64,000 nt of DNA from Pachysolen tannophilus NRRL Y-2460 (GCA_001661245.1 KV454011.1:960426-1024425), one strand, 5' to 3'; shown: positions 1 to 10,311, counted from the stretch's first letter. Program-made: numbers and translations. The notes: a model not told the origin generated them from the sequence alone.

Positions 1-1494
1 GATTTAGCAGTACAAACTAAAAATTCTTTAGAAAAAGTTTGGATGGATTCAAAAACTTCAATAAGAAATAATAAAATTGTTTTAGTAACTGGTAAGATTC
101 CTATTCGTGCTCAGTTACAAGCTTTTCAAGGCCATGAAAAACCACCGATTGTTGTGGCAACACCTGGTAGATTTATTGATTTAATTGAAAATGAACCAGC
201 TTTCACTAATGCAATGAAAAACGTTCAGAACGTTGTTATTGATGAAGCTGATGAATTATTGAGTCAAAATTTTAAATCTGATTTGGAATCAATATTTGGT
301 ACTTTGAAAAAATTAAGTGAAAATGAATCAGATGTCAAATTTAAGACTTTTTTATTTAGTGCAACCATGTCCAATAATGTGTATGAATTAGCTGATAATG
401 TTATTGGTGAAGGATATGAGTTTATTGATGCCAATAAAGGTGAATCTACTGAAGTTAACAAGAACATCAAGCAGTCCTTAGTTGTTACTAACTCTATTTT
501 TGAAAGTTATGCTTCTGCATTACAATTTATTAAATCTAAAGTTGAAAATCCAGATTTTAAACCAATTATTTTTTTACCAAATACTTATAGTGTTGATTTT
601 TTCCATGATTTATTATTTAAATATTTGAAGCAACAAGAAAATGTTCCATCTTATATGCTTCCTCAAGTTTTAAAAATTCATGGTAAATTAACTCAAGGTG
701 AACGTAATCGTGCTCAACGTGGTTTCAGAGGTGAAATGCAAACTGATAGATATGATAGATATTCAAGAGGTAAGAAACAACAACCTCAAAAAGCTAGATC
801 ATCAATCTTGGTTGCTTCAAATGTTGTCTCTAGAGGAATGGATTTTCCAAATGTTACCCACGTTATCCAAATTGGTGTTAACCCAGATTTATCCAACTAT
901 ACCCATAGAGTTGGTAGAACCGGTAGAGCAGGTAAAGAAGGTCATTCCTTATTGATTTCTACCGATTTTGAAATGCCATTTGTTAAGAAGTTGATTGAGC
1001 ATGGTAATGAGTTCCAAGAAGAGTTAACATACGAGAAAAATGAAGAACAAGAACAAATAATTAAAGAGTGTGCTAAAGGAATGAATTTCGAAGAAATTGC
1101 AAGTGTTAATCTTGGCGTTTATACCAACTTACCGTCAAGATATGGTGCTATCAAGAAAAGAGATTATATCAAAGGTTGTTCTGACTTATACAGGGATTTA
1201 CAAGTTGATCCAGAAGAACACGATAAACCATTTTTATCCAGGTCAGTAGCTCAAAGATTAGGTATGAATGATTCATATTCTTCCAAATACTTCAACATTG
1301 GAAGAAGAACTAGCGGATACCAACAAGATGATTATGATCAAGGTTTCAGTAGCAACAATAATGATAATTATGGTAAAAATAGATTCTCCAGTAATAACAA
1401 CTCTTATGAATCAAAGTATTCTAGCGATTCAAGGGGTTATAATAGTTCGAGAAACAGCAGTTCAAGAAATGACAGTTCAAGAAACAAATATTAG
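1..1494 (+). CDS. MSS116: Mitochondrial DEAD-box RNA helicase Mss116, C-terminal part (5' end outside window)
   Basis: ATP-dependent RNA chaperone of the mitochondrial matrix; in S. cerevisiae Mss116 assists group I and II intron splicing and translation. The reading frame is open from base 1, giving 497 visible residues; the family is about 660 residues, so roughly 170 N-terminal residues (presequence, Q motif, Walker A) lie upstream of the window. Visible in order: the TPGR motif, DEAD box (VVIDEADELL), SAT motif (FSATMS), the helicase C-domain SRGMDFPNV and HRVGRTGRAG motifs, then a basic, Ser/Asn/Arg-rich tail that fits the RNA-binding tail of Mss116. No CTG codon occurs in the visible frame. 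The neighbouring CBS2-like, RKM2 and CAB5 genes match the S. cerevisiae YDR194C-YDR198C cluster, which favours MSS116 over other DEAD-box genes. Confidence 0.93.
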   Translation, partial: DLAVQTKNSLEKVWMDSKTSIRNNKIVLVTGKIPIRAQLQAFQGHEKPPIVVATPGRFIDLIENEPAFTNAMKNVQNVVIDEADELLSQNFKSDLESIFGTLKKLSENESDVKFKTFLFSATMSNNVYELADNVIGEGYEFIDANKGESTEVNKNIKQSLVVTNSIFESYASALQFIKSKVENPDFKPIIFLPNTYSVDFFHDLLFKYLKQQENVPSYMLPQVLKIHGKLTQGERNRAQRGFRGEMQTDRYDRYSRGKKQQPQKARSSILVASNVVSRGMDFPNVTHVIQIGVNPDLSNYTHRVGRTGRAGKEGHSLLISTDFEMPFVKKLIEHGNEFQEELTYEKNEEQEQIIKECAKGMNFEEIASVNLGVYTNLPSRYGAIKKRDYIKGCSDLYRDLQVDPEEHDKPFLSRSVAQRLGMNDSYSSKYFNIGRRTSGYQQDDYDQGFSSNNNDNYGKNRFSSNNNSYESKYSSDSRGYNSSRNSSSRNDSSRNKY

Positions 1495-1699
1495 GGCTAG
1501 TTCAACGCATCGTTTTGTAAAATAGTTGGTTATATTATATATCTTTTCAGTTTAGTTCCAAGTCTTGTATATAGCTATTAAAAGAATAGTAAAAGAATTA
1601 AGTCGTGTGTAGAAGTTTTTTCTCTATTTTATACCAAATTTTTAAATGAAAATATAGTTGAAGAAGTTGATATTTGGATATTGAAAGTGTGTATGGAAG

Positions 1700-2803
1700 A
1701 TGTTTCCGTCCAAGGTCTATGTATTGGGAGTGGGGAGTATAGGTTGTCTTGTTTCAACGCAGCTTGCAAAGATTTCGGATAGGCAAATTGTATTGTTATT
1801 GAAAGATGAATTAACTTTGAACAAGTTTTTAAATAATGAATCAACTTTAAGATATGAAAATTTGATAAATTTGAGGAACCCAATAATACAAGATTTTAAA
1901 TTTAAAGCTCTTTCAAGTGTTCCTAAGAACCAGTTTGGCAAAGTAGATTTTATTGAAAATTTAATAGTGACTACGAAATCGTATCAAACTTTACGAGGTT
2001 TAGAAAAATTTCTTCCAGCATTAAATAAGAATTCCAAAGTTTTATTTATACAAAATGGACTTGGTGTGATAGATAAATTAAATGAGACCTTATTTCTGGA
2101 TCCAGAGACAAGACCACAATTTTACCAAGGTATAATAAGTCATGGTGCTTTTAGACAGAAAAAATTTGCTGTAAAACATGTTGGACTAGGTGATTTGAAA
2201 ATAGCAGCTCTTCCGAGGACGATTCCAACCTTTAATCAACAAGAAGAATTTGTCAATAGCACTGAATCTGAGCAGAATTTAGTTCCAGATTTTATTCAAG
2301 ATATAATAAAGACACCAATATTAAATGCTCAATACTTAGATTATGAAGATCTCCTTGTAACTCAATATGAAAAATTAATTATTAATTCATGCATAAACCC
2401 AATAACTGCAATATTAGATTCGTTTAATGGAGAATTATTGAAAATTGAAGAAATGTATCCAATTTTCAGCAAGATAATACAAGAATGTATAGATGTATTA
2501 ACGAAATCCAATTTGAATACTATTCGGAATCATCAAAATTTCAACATATTATTAAATAAGGAAAGACTTATCAATGTTGTTTTCAAAGTACTGGAAAAGA
2601 CTTCTAGAAATTCATCATCCATGAGAGAAGATATCAGATCATTGAATGAAACAGAAATAGATTATGTAAATGGCTACGTTGTTGAATTAGGTAAGAAGTA
2701 CAATGTTTATACACCTTACAACAGACTTATCTGTGATTTGGTAAAGGCTAAATTATCATTAAATGTTTATAGAAATAATGATGCCATTAAGATGACATTA
2801 TGA
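1700..2803 (+). CDS. Ketopantoate reductase (ApbA/PanE) fold protein; probable CBS2-locus orthologue
   Basis: 367 residues starting at ATG 1700. The N-terminus carries a Rossmann dinucleotide-binding glycine motif (VLGVGSIGCLVSTQLA), and the C-terminal half has the family's helical domain with YEKLIINSCINPITAIL, which contains the Lys and Asn that are catalytic or substrate-binding in 2-dehydropantoate 2-reductases. By fold it would reduce ketopantoate to pantoate with NADPH. By position, between MSS116 and RKM2 (convergent with RKM2), it corresponds to S. cerevisiae CBS2 (YDR197W), a mitochondrial COB translation factor that I recall as belonging to the same fold family. No clear mitochondrial presequence is visible. 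It could therefore be an active reductase (PAN5-like) or a Cbs2-type derivative; sequence alone does not decide, so I give no symbol. Confidence 0.8.
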   Translation: MFPSKVYVLGVGSIGCLVSTQLAKISDRQIVLLLKDELTLNKFLNNESTLRYENLINLRNPIIQDFKFKALSSVPKNQFGKVDFIENLIVTTKSYQTLRGLEKFLPALNKNSKVLFIQNGLGVIDKLNETLFLDPETRPQFYQGIISHGAFRQKKFAVKHVGLGDLKIAALPRTIPTFNQQEEFVNSTESEQNLVPDFIQDIIKTPILNAQYLDYEDLLVTQYEKLIINSCINPITAILDSFNGELLKIEEMYPIFSKIIQECIDVLTKSNLNTIRNHQNFNILLNKERLINVVFKVLEKTSRNSSSMREDIRSLNETEIDYVNGYVVELGKKYNVYTPYNRLICDLVKAKLSLNVYRNNDAIKMTL

Positions 2804-2832
2804 ATATGTATGTAATTAAATACACAATTTAT

Positions 2833-4158
2833 TTATAAAATTTCTAATTCTTTTAAATGATTAGTAGCTATATCAAAAATATCTTGATTTAATCTTTCTA
2901 TTAAAAATGATCTGTTGTCACTATCAATTTGAGAAAAGTTTAAAAATGGTTTACAATCTTCAATTGTTTTATTTAATAGATTTGATAAAATTTTCGTCCT
3001 TTCCTTTCTATAATGGGAGCCATCTGTCATCCCTTCAATGAATAGTTTCAAGTTTTTAGAGTTTATATCTTTTTCTGATAATACTGCCAATGCAATTTCA
3101 ATTCTAAAAGAAATATCAGTTGTGGTAATGAAATAATTGTCATAATAATCTATTTTCTTTAAAAACAGTATTTTCTCTGGATTTTTTTCAAACAATGCTA
3201 ATATTTCTTTTGATAAATCAATACAGTTCCAACGGTTTTCATTCCTATTTAACAAGAAACCGTATTCACAAAGTAAAAATTCATTTGAATGAGGCCCATA
3301 ACTCAAATAAATTTGGCTTCGTGGTTTATAAATCAATCCACTATAGATTTTAAAAGCATTTGTAACCTTGACAAAGCAGTTTTCTTCGACATCATGGTTT
3401 AAAAAATCTACAAATGGTACCATTGTAAAATTATCTTCATTTTTTTGATTCAATTTTTCATCAAGCTTCATATACAAGCATCGGGAATTACAACATAACC
3501 AGAATCTTAAAAATAAATCTTTAGGTAAATATCTTTCAATATCATTATCTATTTTAGAATCAATTAATTCACAAAGAGATTTGAAATCTTTATTAAACTT
3601 ATTAAATTGCTTCAATGAGTGATCTCTTGCAGTTAATGGCAATTTTTCAAAATAATCATCATCTCCATTAATTAGCCATGTAAACGGTATATTGGAAAAA
3701 TCTTCTAATCCAGGCAATACATCAAAAAATGGTTGCCACCATGATTCAATACCTCTTTTGAACTCAATTGTAAGAAAGAAGCTTACCAACTGGAAAGATG
3801 ATAACTGAATTAACTCATCATATGTCAATTTTTTGTACAAATCTGTATATATGCTGTCATTCCCTAATTCTAGATCCTCCTGACTTCTGAGAACTTCATC
3901 ATATTTAGGAGTCCCGAATATAACAAATGATTGTGGGTCACTATTGAATTTCCTTAAAAACAGTAATATTGTGATAAAATTTAAGTTATATTTGGATGGT
4001 ATAGATATCAACAATTCATTTTTAAAAATTTTGTCTGTTGAGTAAATTGAATTACCTTGTTCTTTAGTATTGATTAGGGCCAATTTCGGCGATATAAAAG
4101 TTTTCTTATCTGATTTCAACCAGTCAACAAGTTTATCAGGTTTATCTTCTTTGCTCAT
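2833..4158 (-). CDS. RKM2: SET-domain ribosomal protein lysine methyltransferase Rkm2
   Basis: 441 residues from the ATG at 4158. It is a split-SET (Rubisco LSMT-like) methyltransferase: an N-terminal segment with GNSIYSTDKIFKNELLISIPS, a long inserted helical region, then the SET core with DFLNHDVEENC and LSYGPHSNEFLLCEYGFLL, which form the SAM and lysine pocket, and a C-terminal LSMT substrate-binding helical domain. In S. cerevisiae Rkm2 (about 479 aa) trimethylates Rpl12. The assignment to RKM2 rather than RKM1 or RKM3 rests partly on synteny with the CBS2-like and CAB5 genes. It converges on the CBS2-like gene with about 30 bp between stop codons and is divergent from CAB5, with 85 bp between start codons, implying a compact shared promoter. 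Confidence 0.8.
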   Translation of the reverse strand: MSKEDKPDKLVDWLKSDKKTFISPKLALINTKEQGNSIYSTDKIFKNELLISIPSKYNLNFITILLFLRKFNSDPQSFVIFGTPKYDEVLRSQEDLELGNDSIYTDLYKKLTYDELIQLSSFQLVSFFLTIEFKRGIESWWQPFFDVLPGLEDFSNIPFTWLINGDDDYFEKLPLTARDHSLKQFNKFNKDFKSLCELIDSKIDNDIERYLPKDLFLRFWLCCNSRCLYMKLDEKLNQKNEDNFTMVPFVDFLNHDVEENCFVKVTNAFKIYSGLIYKPRSQIYLSYGPHSNEFLLCEYGFLLNRNENRWNCIDLSKEILALFEKNPEKILFLKKIDYYDNYFITTTDISFRIEIALAVLSEKDINSKNLKLFIEGMTDGSHYRKERTKILSNLLNKTIEDCKPFLNFSQIDSDNRSFLIERLNQDIFDIATNHLKELEIL

Positions 4159-4243
4159 TATTATTTGTATTCCCCTGAATAAAAAGAAAACTTATCAATT
4201 TAAATTAACCTATTATTTTATAAAGTTGGAGAGAGAATTAAAA

Positions 4244-4984
4244 ATGCTAATTGTTGGATTAACTGGAGGCATCGCATCGGGAAAAAGTACAGTCTCAACA
4301 AGGTTATCATCGACTTATAGTTTGACCGTAATAGATGCTGATAAAATAGCAAGAGAAGTGGTGGAACCAAAGAAACCAGCGTATAATGAAGTAGTCAAGT
4401 ATTTTGAGCCATTAGTTCCAAACTTGTTGAACGAGGATGGATCACTTAATAGACTGGAATTAGGAAAATTCGTCTTTCAAAACAAACAGCATTTGACCAA
4501 GTTAAACTCTATAGTTCATCCTGCTGTGAGAAAGGAGATTTTTATTCGAATACTAAAAGCATGGTTCACATTGAAGAAATTAGTCATATTAGATATTCCA
4601 TTGTTATTCGAAAGTGGAATGGATAAGATTTGTGGATTAACGTTGTTGGTATCATGTCCTAGAGAATTACAATTGCAAAGACTATTGGAAAGAAATCCAG
4701 AATTGACATTAGAAGATGCTGAAAATAGAATCAGAAATCAAATGTCCAACGAATTGAAGATACTGAAAAGTGATAAAGTCTTGAAAAATGACCAGGATTT
4801 AAAAAATTTATATGACCAGATAGAGACTGTATTGAAGGAAATCACACCGTCAACTTTCAAGACTTATCTCTATGCTTTCATTCCTCCAGTAGGGGCATTA
4901 GCAGCTGGAATTACTGTGCTTGTTAGATATTTTAAAAATCAGTTTGCAAACAAGAACGAAATTAAAAAGATTGAATATATATAA
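4244..4984 (+). CDS. CAB5: Dephospho-CoA kinase
   Basis: Last step of coenzyme A synthesis: phosphorylates dephospho-CoA with ATP. The start is set at ATG 4244 (246 residues): the P-loop motif GLTGGIASGKST begins at residue 5, as in CoaE proteins, and the in-frame upstream extension overlaps the divergent RKM2 start and looks non-coding. Downstream are the family's VIDADKIAREVV, HPAVRKEI, LDIPLLFE and NRIRNQMS segments. A C-terminal hydrophobic stretch (about residues 205-226, AFIPPVGALAAGITVLV) followed by basic residues would anchor it to a membrane, consistent with yeast Cab5 being mitochondrial or lipid-droplet associated. Two in-frame CTG codons are present; one follows the conserved NR of the NR-x-x-LGKFVF motif, where Ser is more usual than Leu. 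Confidence 0.93.
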   Translation: MLIVGLTGGIASGKSTVSTRLSSTYSLTVIDADKIAREVVEPKKPAYNEVVKYFEPLVPNLLNEDGSLNRLELGKFVFQNKQHLTKLNSIVHPAVRKEIFIRILKAWFTLKKLVILDIPLLFESGMDKICGLTLLVSCPRELQLQRLLERNPELTLEDAENRIRNQMSNELKILKSDKVLKNDQDLKNLYDQIETVLKEITPSTFKTYLYAFIPPVGALAAGITVLVRYFKNQFANKNEIKKIEYI

Positions 4985-5067
4985 TTTATACAACAATAGA
5001 TTTTCTATAAAATTTCTATAAATTAAGTTTTGAAGGATTATGATATTCTAAATTAATCGATTTTATT

Positions 5068-8000
5068 TCACCTTTTCATAAAATCTTCTTCTACGATATT
5101 TGACTTTTGACACAGTTCTTGGAAAATTCCTCCATTTAGATTGAATAAGTTCCAAGGTGTGTCAAATTCTCTTACTGCACCTTTATCCAAGACTAGTATC
5201 TTATCATAGTCAAGAATAGTCTTTAAACGATGAGCAATACATAATATGGTACAATGACCAAACTCTTTTACAATTGTATCCTGAATCTTTGCATCTGTCT
5301 CATAATCAACAGATGATGTTGCTTCATCCAAAATTAATATTTTTGAATTCCTAACCAATGCTCTTGCCAAGGCAATCATTTGCTTTTCACCCAAAGAGAA
5401 ATTTGAACCATTTTCTTCTACAACTTGGTCTAAATGGAACTTATGCAAGTTTTCATTGTTATATTCCTGTCTCTTAACCTGATCCAACTGATTATACTCG
5501 ATAACTCCACTTCTTCTAAGTGCTTCCCATAATTTATCATCTTCTTCTTGGACAAAAGGGTCCAAATTCTCCCTCAATGTGCCTTGTATTAATACAGGAT
5601 CTTGAGGAATGATAGATAACTTGGACCGTAAAGTTTTTAAGCCTAGCCTGCTAATGTTTATATCATCAATGAATATATCACCACCATTGAGCTCACATAA
5701 TCTATATAAAGCAGTGGTTATAGAAGATTTACCAGCACCTGTTCTTCCACATATACCGATTTTCTGACCCGGCTTAACTTCAAAAGTTATACCATTTAGA
5801 ACATGAGGCAATCCTGGTCTATATGCCATGTAGACACTGTTAAAGATTATACCTCCATTCTGTGGCCATTCTGATGGTGGTGTAGTTTCTGTAATTTCAG
5901 ACGGAGCTTCTTGTGGTAAATCATAAGCATAGTCACATAATCTCTCTACAGAATTGAACAGATTATTTACCAGAGTATAAGATTTTATCAAAACAGCCAA
6001 CGATCCAGAAATCTGCAAAACGTACGACGTTAACAATCCTACCCCTGCAGAACTAATGTTGAAAGATTTGGTTGCACATAGCAACGTAATGATTAAGACA
6101 AAAAATGAGCCGACTGTATGTAAATTAATGGCTAACCATCTTTGATTGGCAATACTAACATAATATGCTTCGTTCATTTTGTCAATTAATCTGTTGTTTT
6201 TGTTTAAAAACATCGATTCGGCATTATAAGCTTTGATTGTATCCATACCAGTCAAAGTTTCGTTGAAATTGTTATACACAAATGATCTCTGGATGGATTC
6301 GATTCTCTTAATTTCACTAGCTGATGCCGAGTAAAAGTTAGCGCAGGTCAAGTAAAAACCAACTAAGAATGGAACAGCAATTGCAAACCATGGTAAGTAG
6401 ACAATACACAATATAATTATACCTATGATACTTGAAAATGAAAATACAAGAATTCTCGCCTGCTCTGCCATCTCGTTATCCAAAACATCTGTATCTTTAG
6501 TGAATCTATTCAAAACTTGGCCCATCGGTGTTGTATCCAAAAACCACATTGGTGTGTGTAAGATTTTCTTTAAAGACATTATATTTAAATTCTTTGATGC
6601 TCTATTAGTAATGTATGCTAACATGCAAAACTCAAGTAAAGTCAATATAACTGTAACACATGTCAACATAACGTAGATGCCAATGTAAAAAGCATTTGAC
6701 TTTGGAAACTTCGAAGTTGTCCAGTATGATAACCAGACATTTGTGAATAACTGAGCAAATGTAGCAAGAGCGGTTATCATTATGAATAAGGGGAATGCTG
6801 AATATCCAAATACACCAGAACCGAGATTAATATATCTACTGAAGACTTTCAATTTTATCCCATTCGCACCTCTACTTTCAGCTTTCGTTAATCTTCCATC
6901 ATTGATTTCTTTATTATAATTTTCATTTTGGATTGTCTGCTTTTTGACTAATTTATTGTCTTGTTCTAACTCATCTTCTAACTCACCCTCTTCATTTTGT
7001 TCAGAATCTTTGATTTCCGTATTAAATTCCATCAATTTCAAAAAATTTGGATTCGTCTCTTTCAATTCATCAACAGTTCCTACACTTGCTGTTCCATCAC
7101 CATTTAAAAAAATGACTCTATCAGCAGATCTAATTAATGATAATTGATGAGTTGCTAAAACCCTAGTGCTATTTTTCAAGAGTCCGTCTAAACAATTGTC
7201 CATGATATGCTTACCAACTCTAGCATCTACTGCACTAAGTACATCATCCAACAAGATTATATCCTTGTTAGCATACACTGCTCTTGCTAAACTTATTCTG
7301 GCCTTTTGGCCACCAGATAAAGTAATTCCTCTTTCTCCAATTTCAGTTCTATCGCCATTTGGTAGCATGCTCAAGTCACTTTCCAAAGAACATGCATATA
7401 TGATTTCTTTATACCTAGTTTCATCATATTTCTTGCCAAACAAGATATTATCCTTGACTGTTGAGTTTTGAATCCATGGATAGCCACATAATAACAATGA
7501 TCCATTTATTTCCACAGAACCTTCTATCATGTTCATGAAACCTGCTAATGCATTTAAAAGTGATGATTTACCACTACCTACTAAACCAGTAACAATAATA
7601 AATTCTCCTTTTCTAATCTTTAAATTGATATTATTCAAGCCTGGGAAAGCTGTTTGCATTAAAGAATCAATGGAGTTTCTGGTTTGTAATTTGATGTCAC
7701 TTTTGTTATTTGCATTTCTCTTGAGTGATAACTGTCTTGTAAGTTGTTGTTCCAACTTTGCAATTTCTTGAATCTTCCTCTCCTCTTTTTGTTCGTTTGT
7801 TTCAAAATTTTCCCATTCAAAACTTGCATTGTTCGCTTCAATAGCAACATTTTGATCATTTTCAGGATAATCCTGTGGAGTATCATTGTTATGTTCATGA
7901 CTGTCAGTCACCTCACCACTCTGCAAATACTGTCTAATTCTGTCTAATCCTATAAGACCATCTGCAGTTGTGGATAAAGCCAAGGGTAAAATAGTGATTT

Positions 8001-9384
8001 GCTGAGATAACACATTGAATAATGTTAGAGATGTAAATATTTTTGCATTACTCTTTAATCCATCAACAGCGTATAATACTAAGAAAGCAGCTAAAGATGA
8101 TATGACAGGTAACGAAACAGCAAGAGCAGTAACAAAATTTCTTAAAACTTGCATTTGGAATATAATATTCATTTCCTTGGATCTAATGGAAGAAATATTA
8201 TTGTGAAGCGATTCTTGCCAAGAATAGTATTTAATTATTTTCAAATTGTTCAACAATTCTTTAATATGATTTACTCTACCATCGGTAAAGATATTAGCTT
8301 TCTTCCTAAAAGCCAATAATCTTCTTGTTGTATATGCAATACCACAAGTGAGGATAATAAATACCCCCATTCCAGTTAGTGAAGACGGTCCAATATTACA
8401 TATAAGTAAAACTATTGTAATTACAACAGGGACAGGGAACGTTATAATAAAAGCCTGATATCCTAAAGCTAAATCGATTCTAGCTAAATCAGTCCCCATA
8501 AGAGCTGTAATTTTCCCACATGGGAAATCATGTTTTGCCTTGCCATTCAATTTAAAAGATTTATCAAGTAAAACTTTTGTCAATACAGCTTTTATTTGAG
8601 CACCCAAGAGAGAAGCATCATGGAAATAATGAGTTAATAAAAGACCTCTAATCCATACCACCACAGTACAGCCTATAGCGTAACCTATACCTTTCAGGAC
8701 CGACTGATTAGAATCCAAAACTTGCATTTCAACAAAGTTAATTAAAGCTTTAGAAAGTAAAGGATTAAGTGAAATCGCAATATCTCCCGTTGCCTTTAAA
8801 GCTAAACTTTTCAAATATTGGAATTTAAAAGTTTGAAATAAAGACAGTAACACAATATTTTTTGGAAACAGAAAATCTTCAAACTCGGGATTAATTTCCA
8901 AATTATCTAGTTTGAATAAATTAAGCTCATTTATTTCTATATTATTAATTTCCAAGTATTCTCTTTTGGCCTTATCTACTCTTCTATTGAACTCTTTATA
9001 AAATTTTCCAGTCATATATTCAATAGTCAATTCACCTTCAAGGTAATATAAATCGTTCGGCTCAATAGTTCTCTTATATCCTGTAATCATCAAGGGCATT
9101 AACCACCAAAAAAAAGTTCTCGAGATCACATTTGCTTTATACATGGGATAAGGCTGTCTTTCTTCAATTGATGTTGGAATAGGAGCAATTTTGTCTTTCC
9201 CAAAGATAAAACTGAAAAACCTTTTCTGAGGTTTTATTTCCAACTGTTGTTCACTATCCACAGTAACATCATTAGCTGATATATAAGAAGAACCAGTATC
9301 TAAATCGGATGAACCACTAGTCAACTTAACCTCCTCTTCAACCTCAAATTTTTCAAATTTACTACTATCTTTCTCATTATCCAT
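5068..9384 (-). CDS. YOR1: ABC transporter of the ABCC/MRP family, Yor1-like drug pump
   Basis: Plasma-membrane ATP-driven exporter of organic anions and drugs (oligomycin, aureobasidin and similar in yeast). 1438 residues, close to the S. cerevisiae Yor1 length (1477), with the short-MRP layout: no TMD0, TMD1, NBD1, acidic linker, TMD2, NBD2. Seen: the Yor1-type N-terminal MYKANVISRTFFWWLMPL; Walker A GLVGSGKSS near residue 600 and signature LSGGQKAR near 686; second Walker A GRTGAGKSS near 1212 and the degenerate signature FSLGEKQM near 1326; ILLDDVLSAVDARVG and LILDEATSSVD Walker B/D-loops. NBD1 has Asp (LLDDV) where NBD2 has the catalytic Glu (LDEATS), the usual ABCC asymmetry. Divergent from CDD1 across about 0.93 kb. 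Confidence 0.93.
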   Translation of the reverse strand: MDNEKDSSKFEKFEVEEEVKLTSGSSDLDTGSSYISANDVTVDSEQQLEIKPQKRFFSFIFGKDKIAPIPTSIEERQPYPMYKANVISRTFFWWLMPLMITGYKRTIEPNDLYYLEGELTIEYMTGKFYKEFNRRVDKAKREYLEINNIEINELNLFKLDNLEINPEFEDFLFPKNIVLLSLFQTFKFQYLKSLALKATGDIAISLNPLLSKALINFVEMQVLDSNQSVLKGIGYAIGCTVVVWIRGLLLTHYFHDASLLGAQIKAVLTKVLLDKSFKLNGKAKHDFPCGKITALMGTDLARIDLALGYQAFIITFPVPVVITIVLLICNIGPSSLTGMGVFIILTCGIAYTTRRLLAFRKKANIFTDGRVNHIKELLNNLKIIKYYSWQESLHNNISSIRSKEMNIIFQMQVLRNFVTALAVSLPVISSLAAFLVLYAVDGLKSNAKIFTSLTLFNVLSQQITILPLALSTTADGLIGLDRIRQYLQSGEVTDSHEHNNDTPQDYPENDQNVAIEANNASFEWENFETNEQKEERKIQEIAKLEQQLTRQLSLKRNANNKSDIKLQTRNSIDSLMQTAFPGLNNINLKIRKGEFIIVTGLVGSGKSSLLNALAGFMNMIEGSVEINGSLLLCGYPWIQNSTVKDNILFGKKYDETRYKEIIYACSLESDLSMLPNGDRTEIGERGITLSGGQKARISLARAVYANKDIILLDDVLSAVDARVGKHIMDNCLDGLLKNSTRVLATHQLSLIRSADRVIFLNGDGTASVGTVDELKETNPNFLKLMEFNTEIKDSEQNEEGELEDELEQDNKLVKKQTIQNENYNKEINDGRLTKAESRGANGIKLKVFSRYINLGSGVFGYSAFPLFIMITALATFAQLFTNVWLSYWTTSKFPKSNAFYIGIYVMLTCVTVILTLLEFCMLAYITNRASKNLNIMSLKKILHTPMWFLDTTPMGQVLNRFTKDTDVLDNEMAEQARILVFSFSSIIGIIILCIVYLPWFAIAVPFLVGFYLTCANFYSASASEIKRIESIQRSFVYNNFNETLTGMDTIKAYNAESMFLNKNNRLIDKMNEAYYVSIANQRWLAINLHTVGSFFVLIITLLCATKSFNISSAGVGLLTSYVLQISGSLAVLIKSYTLVNNLFNSVERLCDYAYDLPQEAPSEITETTPPSEWPQNGGIIFNSVYMAYRPGLPHVLNGITFEVKPGQKIGICGRTGAGKSSITTALYRLCELNGGDIFIDDINISRLGLKTLRSKLSIIPQDPVLIQGTLRENLDPFVQEEDDKLWEALRRSGVIEYNQLDQVKRQEYNNENLHKFHLDQVVEENGSNFSLGEKQMIALARALVRNSKILILDEATSSVDYETDAKIQDTIVKEFGHCTILCIAHRLKTILDYDKILVLDKGAVREFDTPWNLFNLNGGIFQELCQKSNIVEEDFMKR

Positions 9385-10311
9385 TTTCCTCTCTTCCTTT
9401 TCCTTTTCTTTTCCCTTCTTTTATAGTAGTTTTGTTCCAAGTTCACAACAACAAGAGTACCCACTCCATTAGCATTAGCAAGAACAACGACAACCTCAGC
9501 TGGAAAGTGTCGAAAAAAAAAAAAAGAAGATCTCTTCATCATGGATATCTCAATGTTATATGAAGCACAGAGATCTGCATGAAAAAAAAATATGGAATAA
9601 AATGTAGCAGGTATCCGAGATACAATCAACCGATACAGGAAAGTTGAATTGAAAATTCCGATTAGTTGAGCTCTTTCTGCTCCTTTTCTTTGGTCCAGCG
9701 GAAGGCTTCAACTCCTGTATCTACTATATCTGCGTAACAGCTTTAACTGATGTATGAAAATTCTGCTTTCTTGGTCTCTTAATACATAAAATGAAATGTG
9801 AACTTTTAATTTGACAATACCCATTTTTTTTTATTTTTATTTGATACAATTGACTTCTAGTTCTCAGTCATCATTTAATCAATTGAAATAAAAGCGAGAG
9901 TTTGCCAGCAAACTCCAAATTTTATTGAAGTTTGAAAGTTGATCAAGTCTCTGTAGAAATAGATATTAGTTGATTAGTTATATACGGTATTAAAAATAAC
10001 TAACTTCTTTTCCAATTTAAGGAATTCTGTAGATAGGACAAATTCGGCCGAAATCCAACTAGATAATATCTAAATGCTAAATGTCTGTAAACGCACTGAT
10101 CGAACATCTTTTCGTTACCGTAAAGAGTTGACCAATAACCGGTATCTATCTATTCGATGTAAAAGCCGGCGATATCCAGATGGTACAATAATTCTATTTT
10201 CTTTTTTTTTTTTCTCAGGTTTCCTAGTTTTTTACTATTGCTAATTGGAATTACTTATTCATTTGAGTTGAGAATTCAACAATACAACCCGTATTTAGCT
10301 CGAGACAGATT
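9385..10311. promoter_or_regulatory. Divergent YOR1-CDD1 intergenic region with CGG-type palindromes
   Basis: About 0.93 kb between the YOR1 and CDD1 start codons with no convincing gene. It holds a 10-bp palindrome TTCGGCCGAA at about 10044-10053, GCCGGC at 10165-10170, and scattered CCGAT and TCCGA words. CGG/CCG pairs are the half-sites of Zn(II)2Cys6 regulators, the class that controls drug pumps in yeasts; which factor would bind here is not deducible. Poly(A)/poly(T) tracts lie near both start codons. Confidence 0.4.

Noticed and set aside
3731-3746. GGTTGCCACC as a proteasome-type (PACE-like) promoter element
   Set aside because: It lies inside the RKM2 coding sequence and lacks the full GGTGGCAAA core.
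9321-9629. Minus-strand open frame overlapping the YOR1 start
   Set aside because: Overlaps the YOR1 N-terminus in another frame and is biased by poly(A/T) and GAA repeats.
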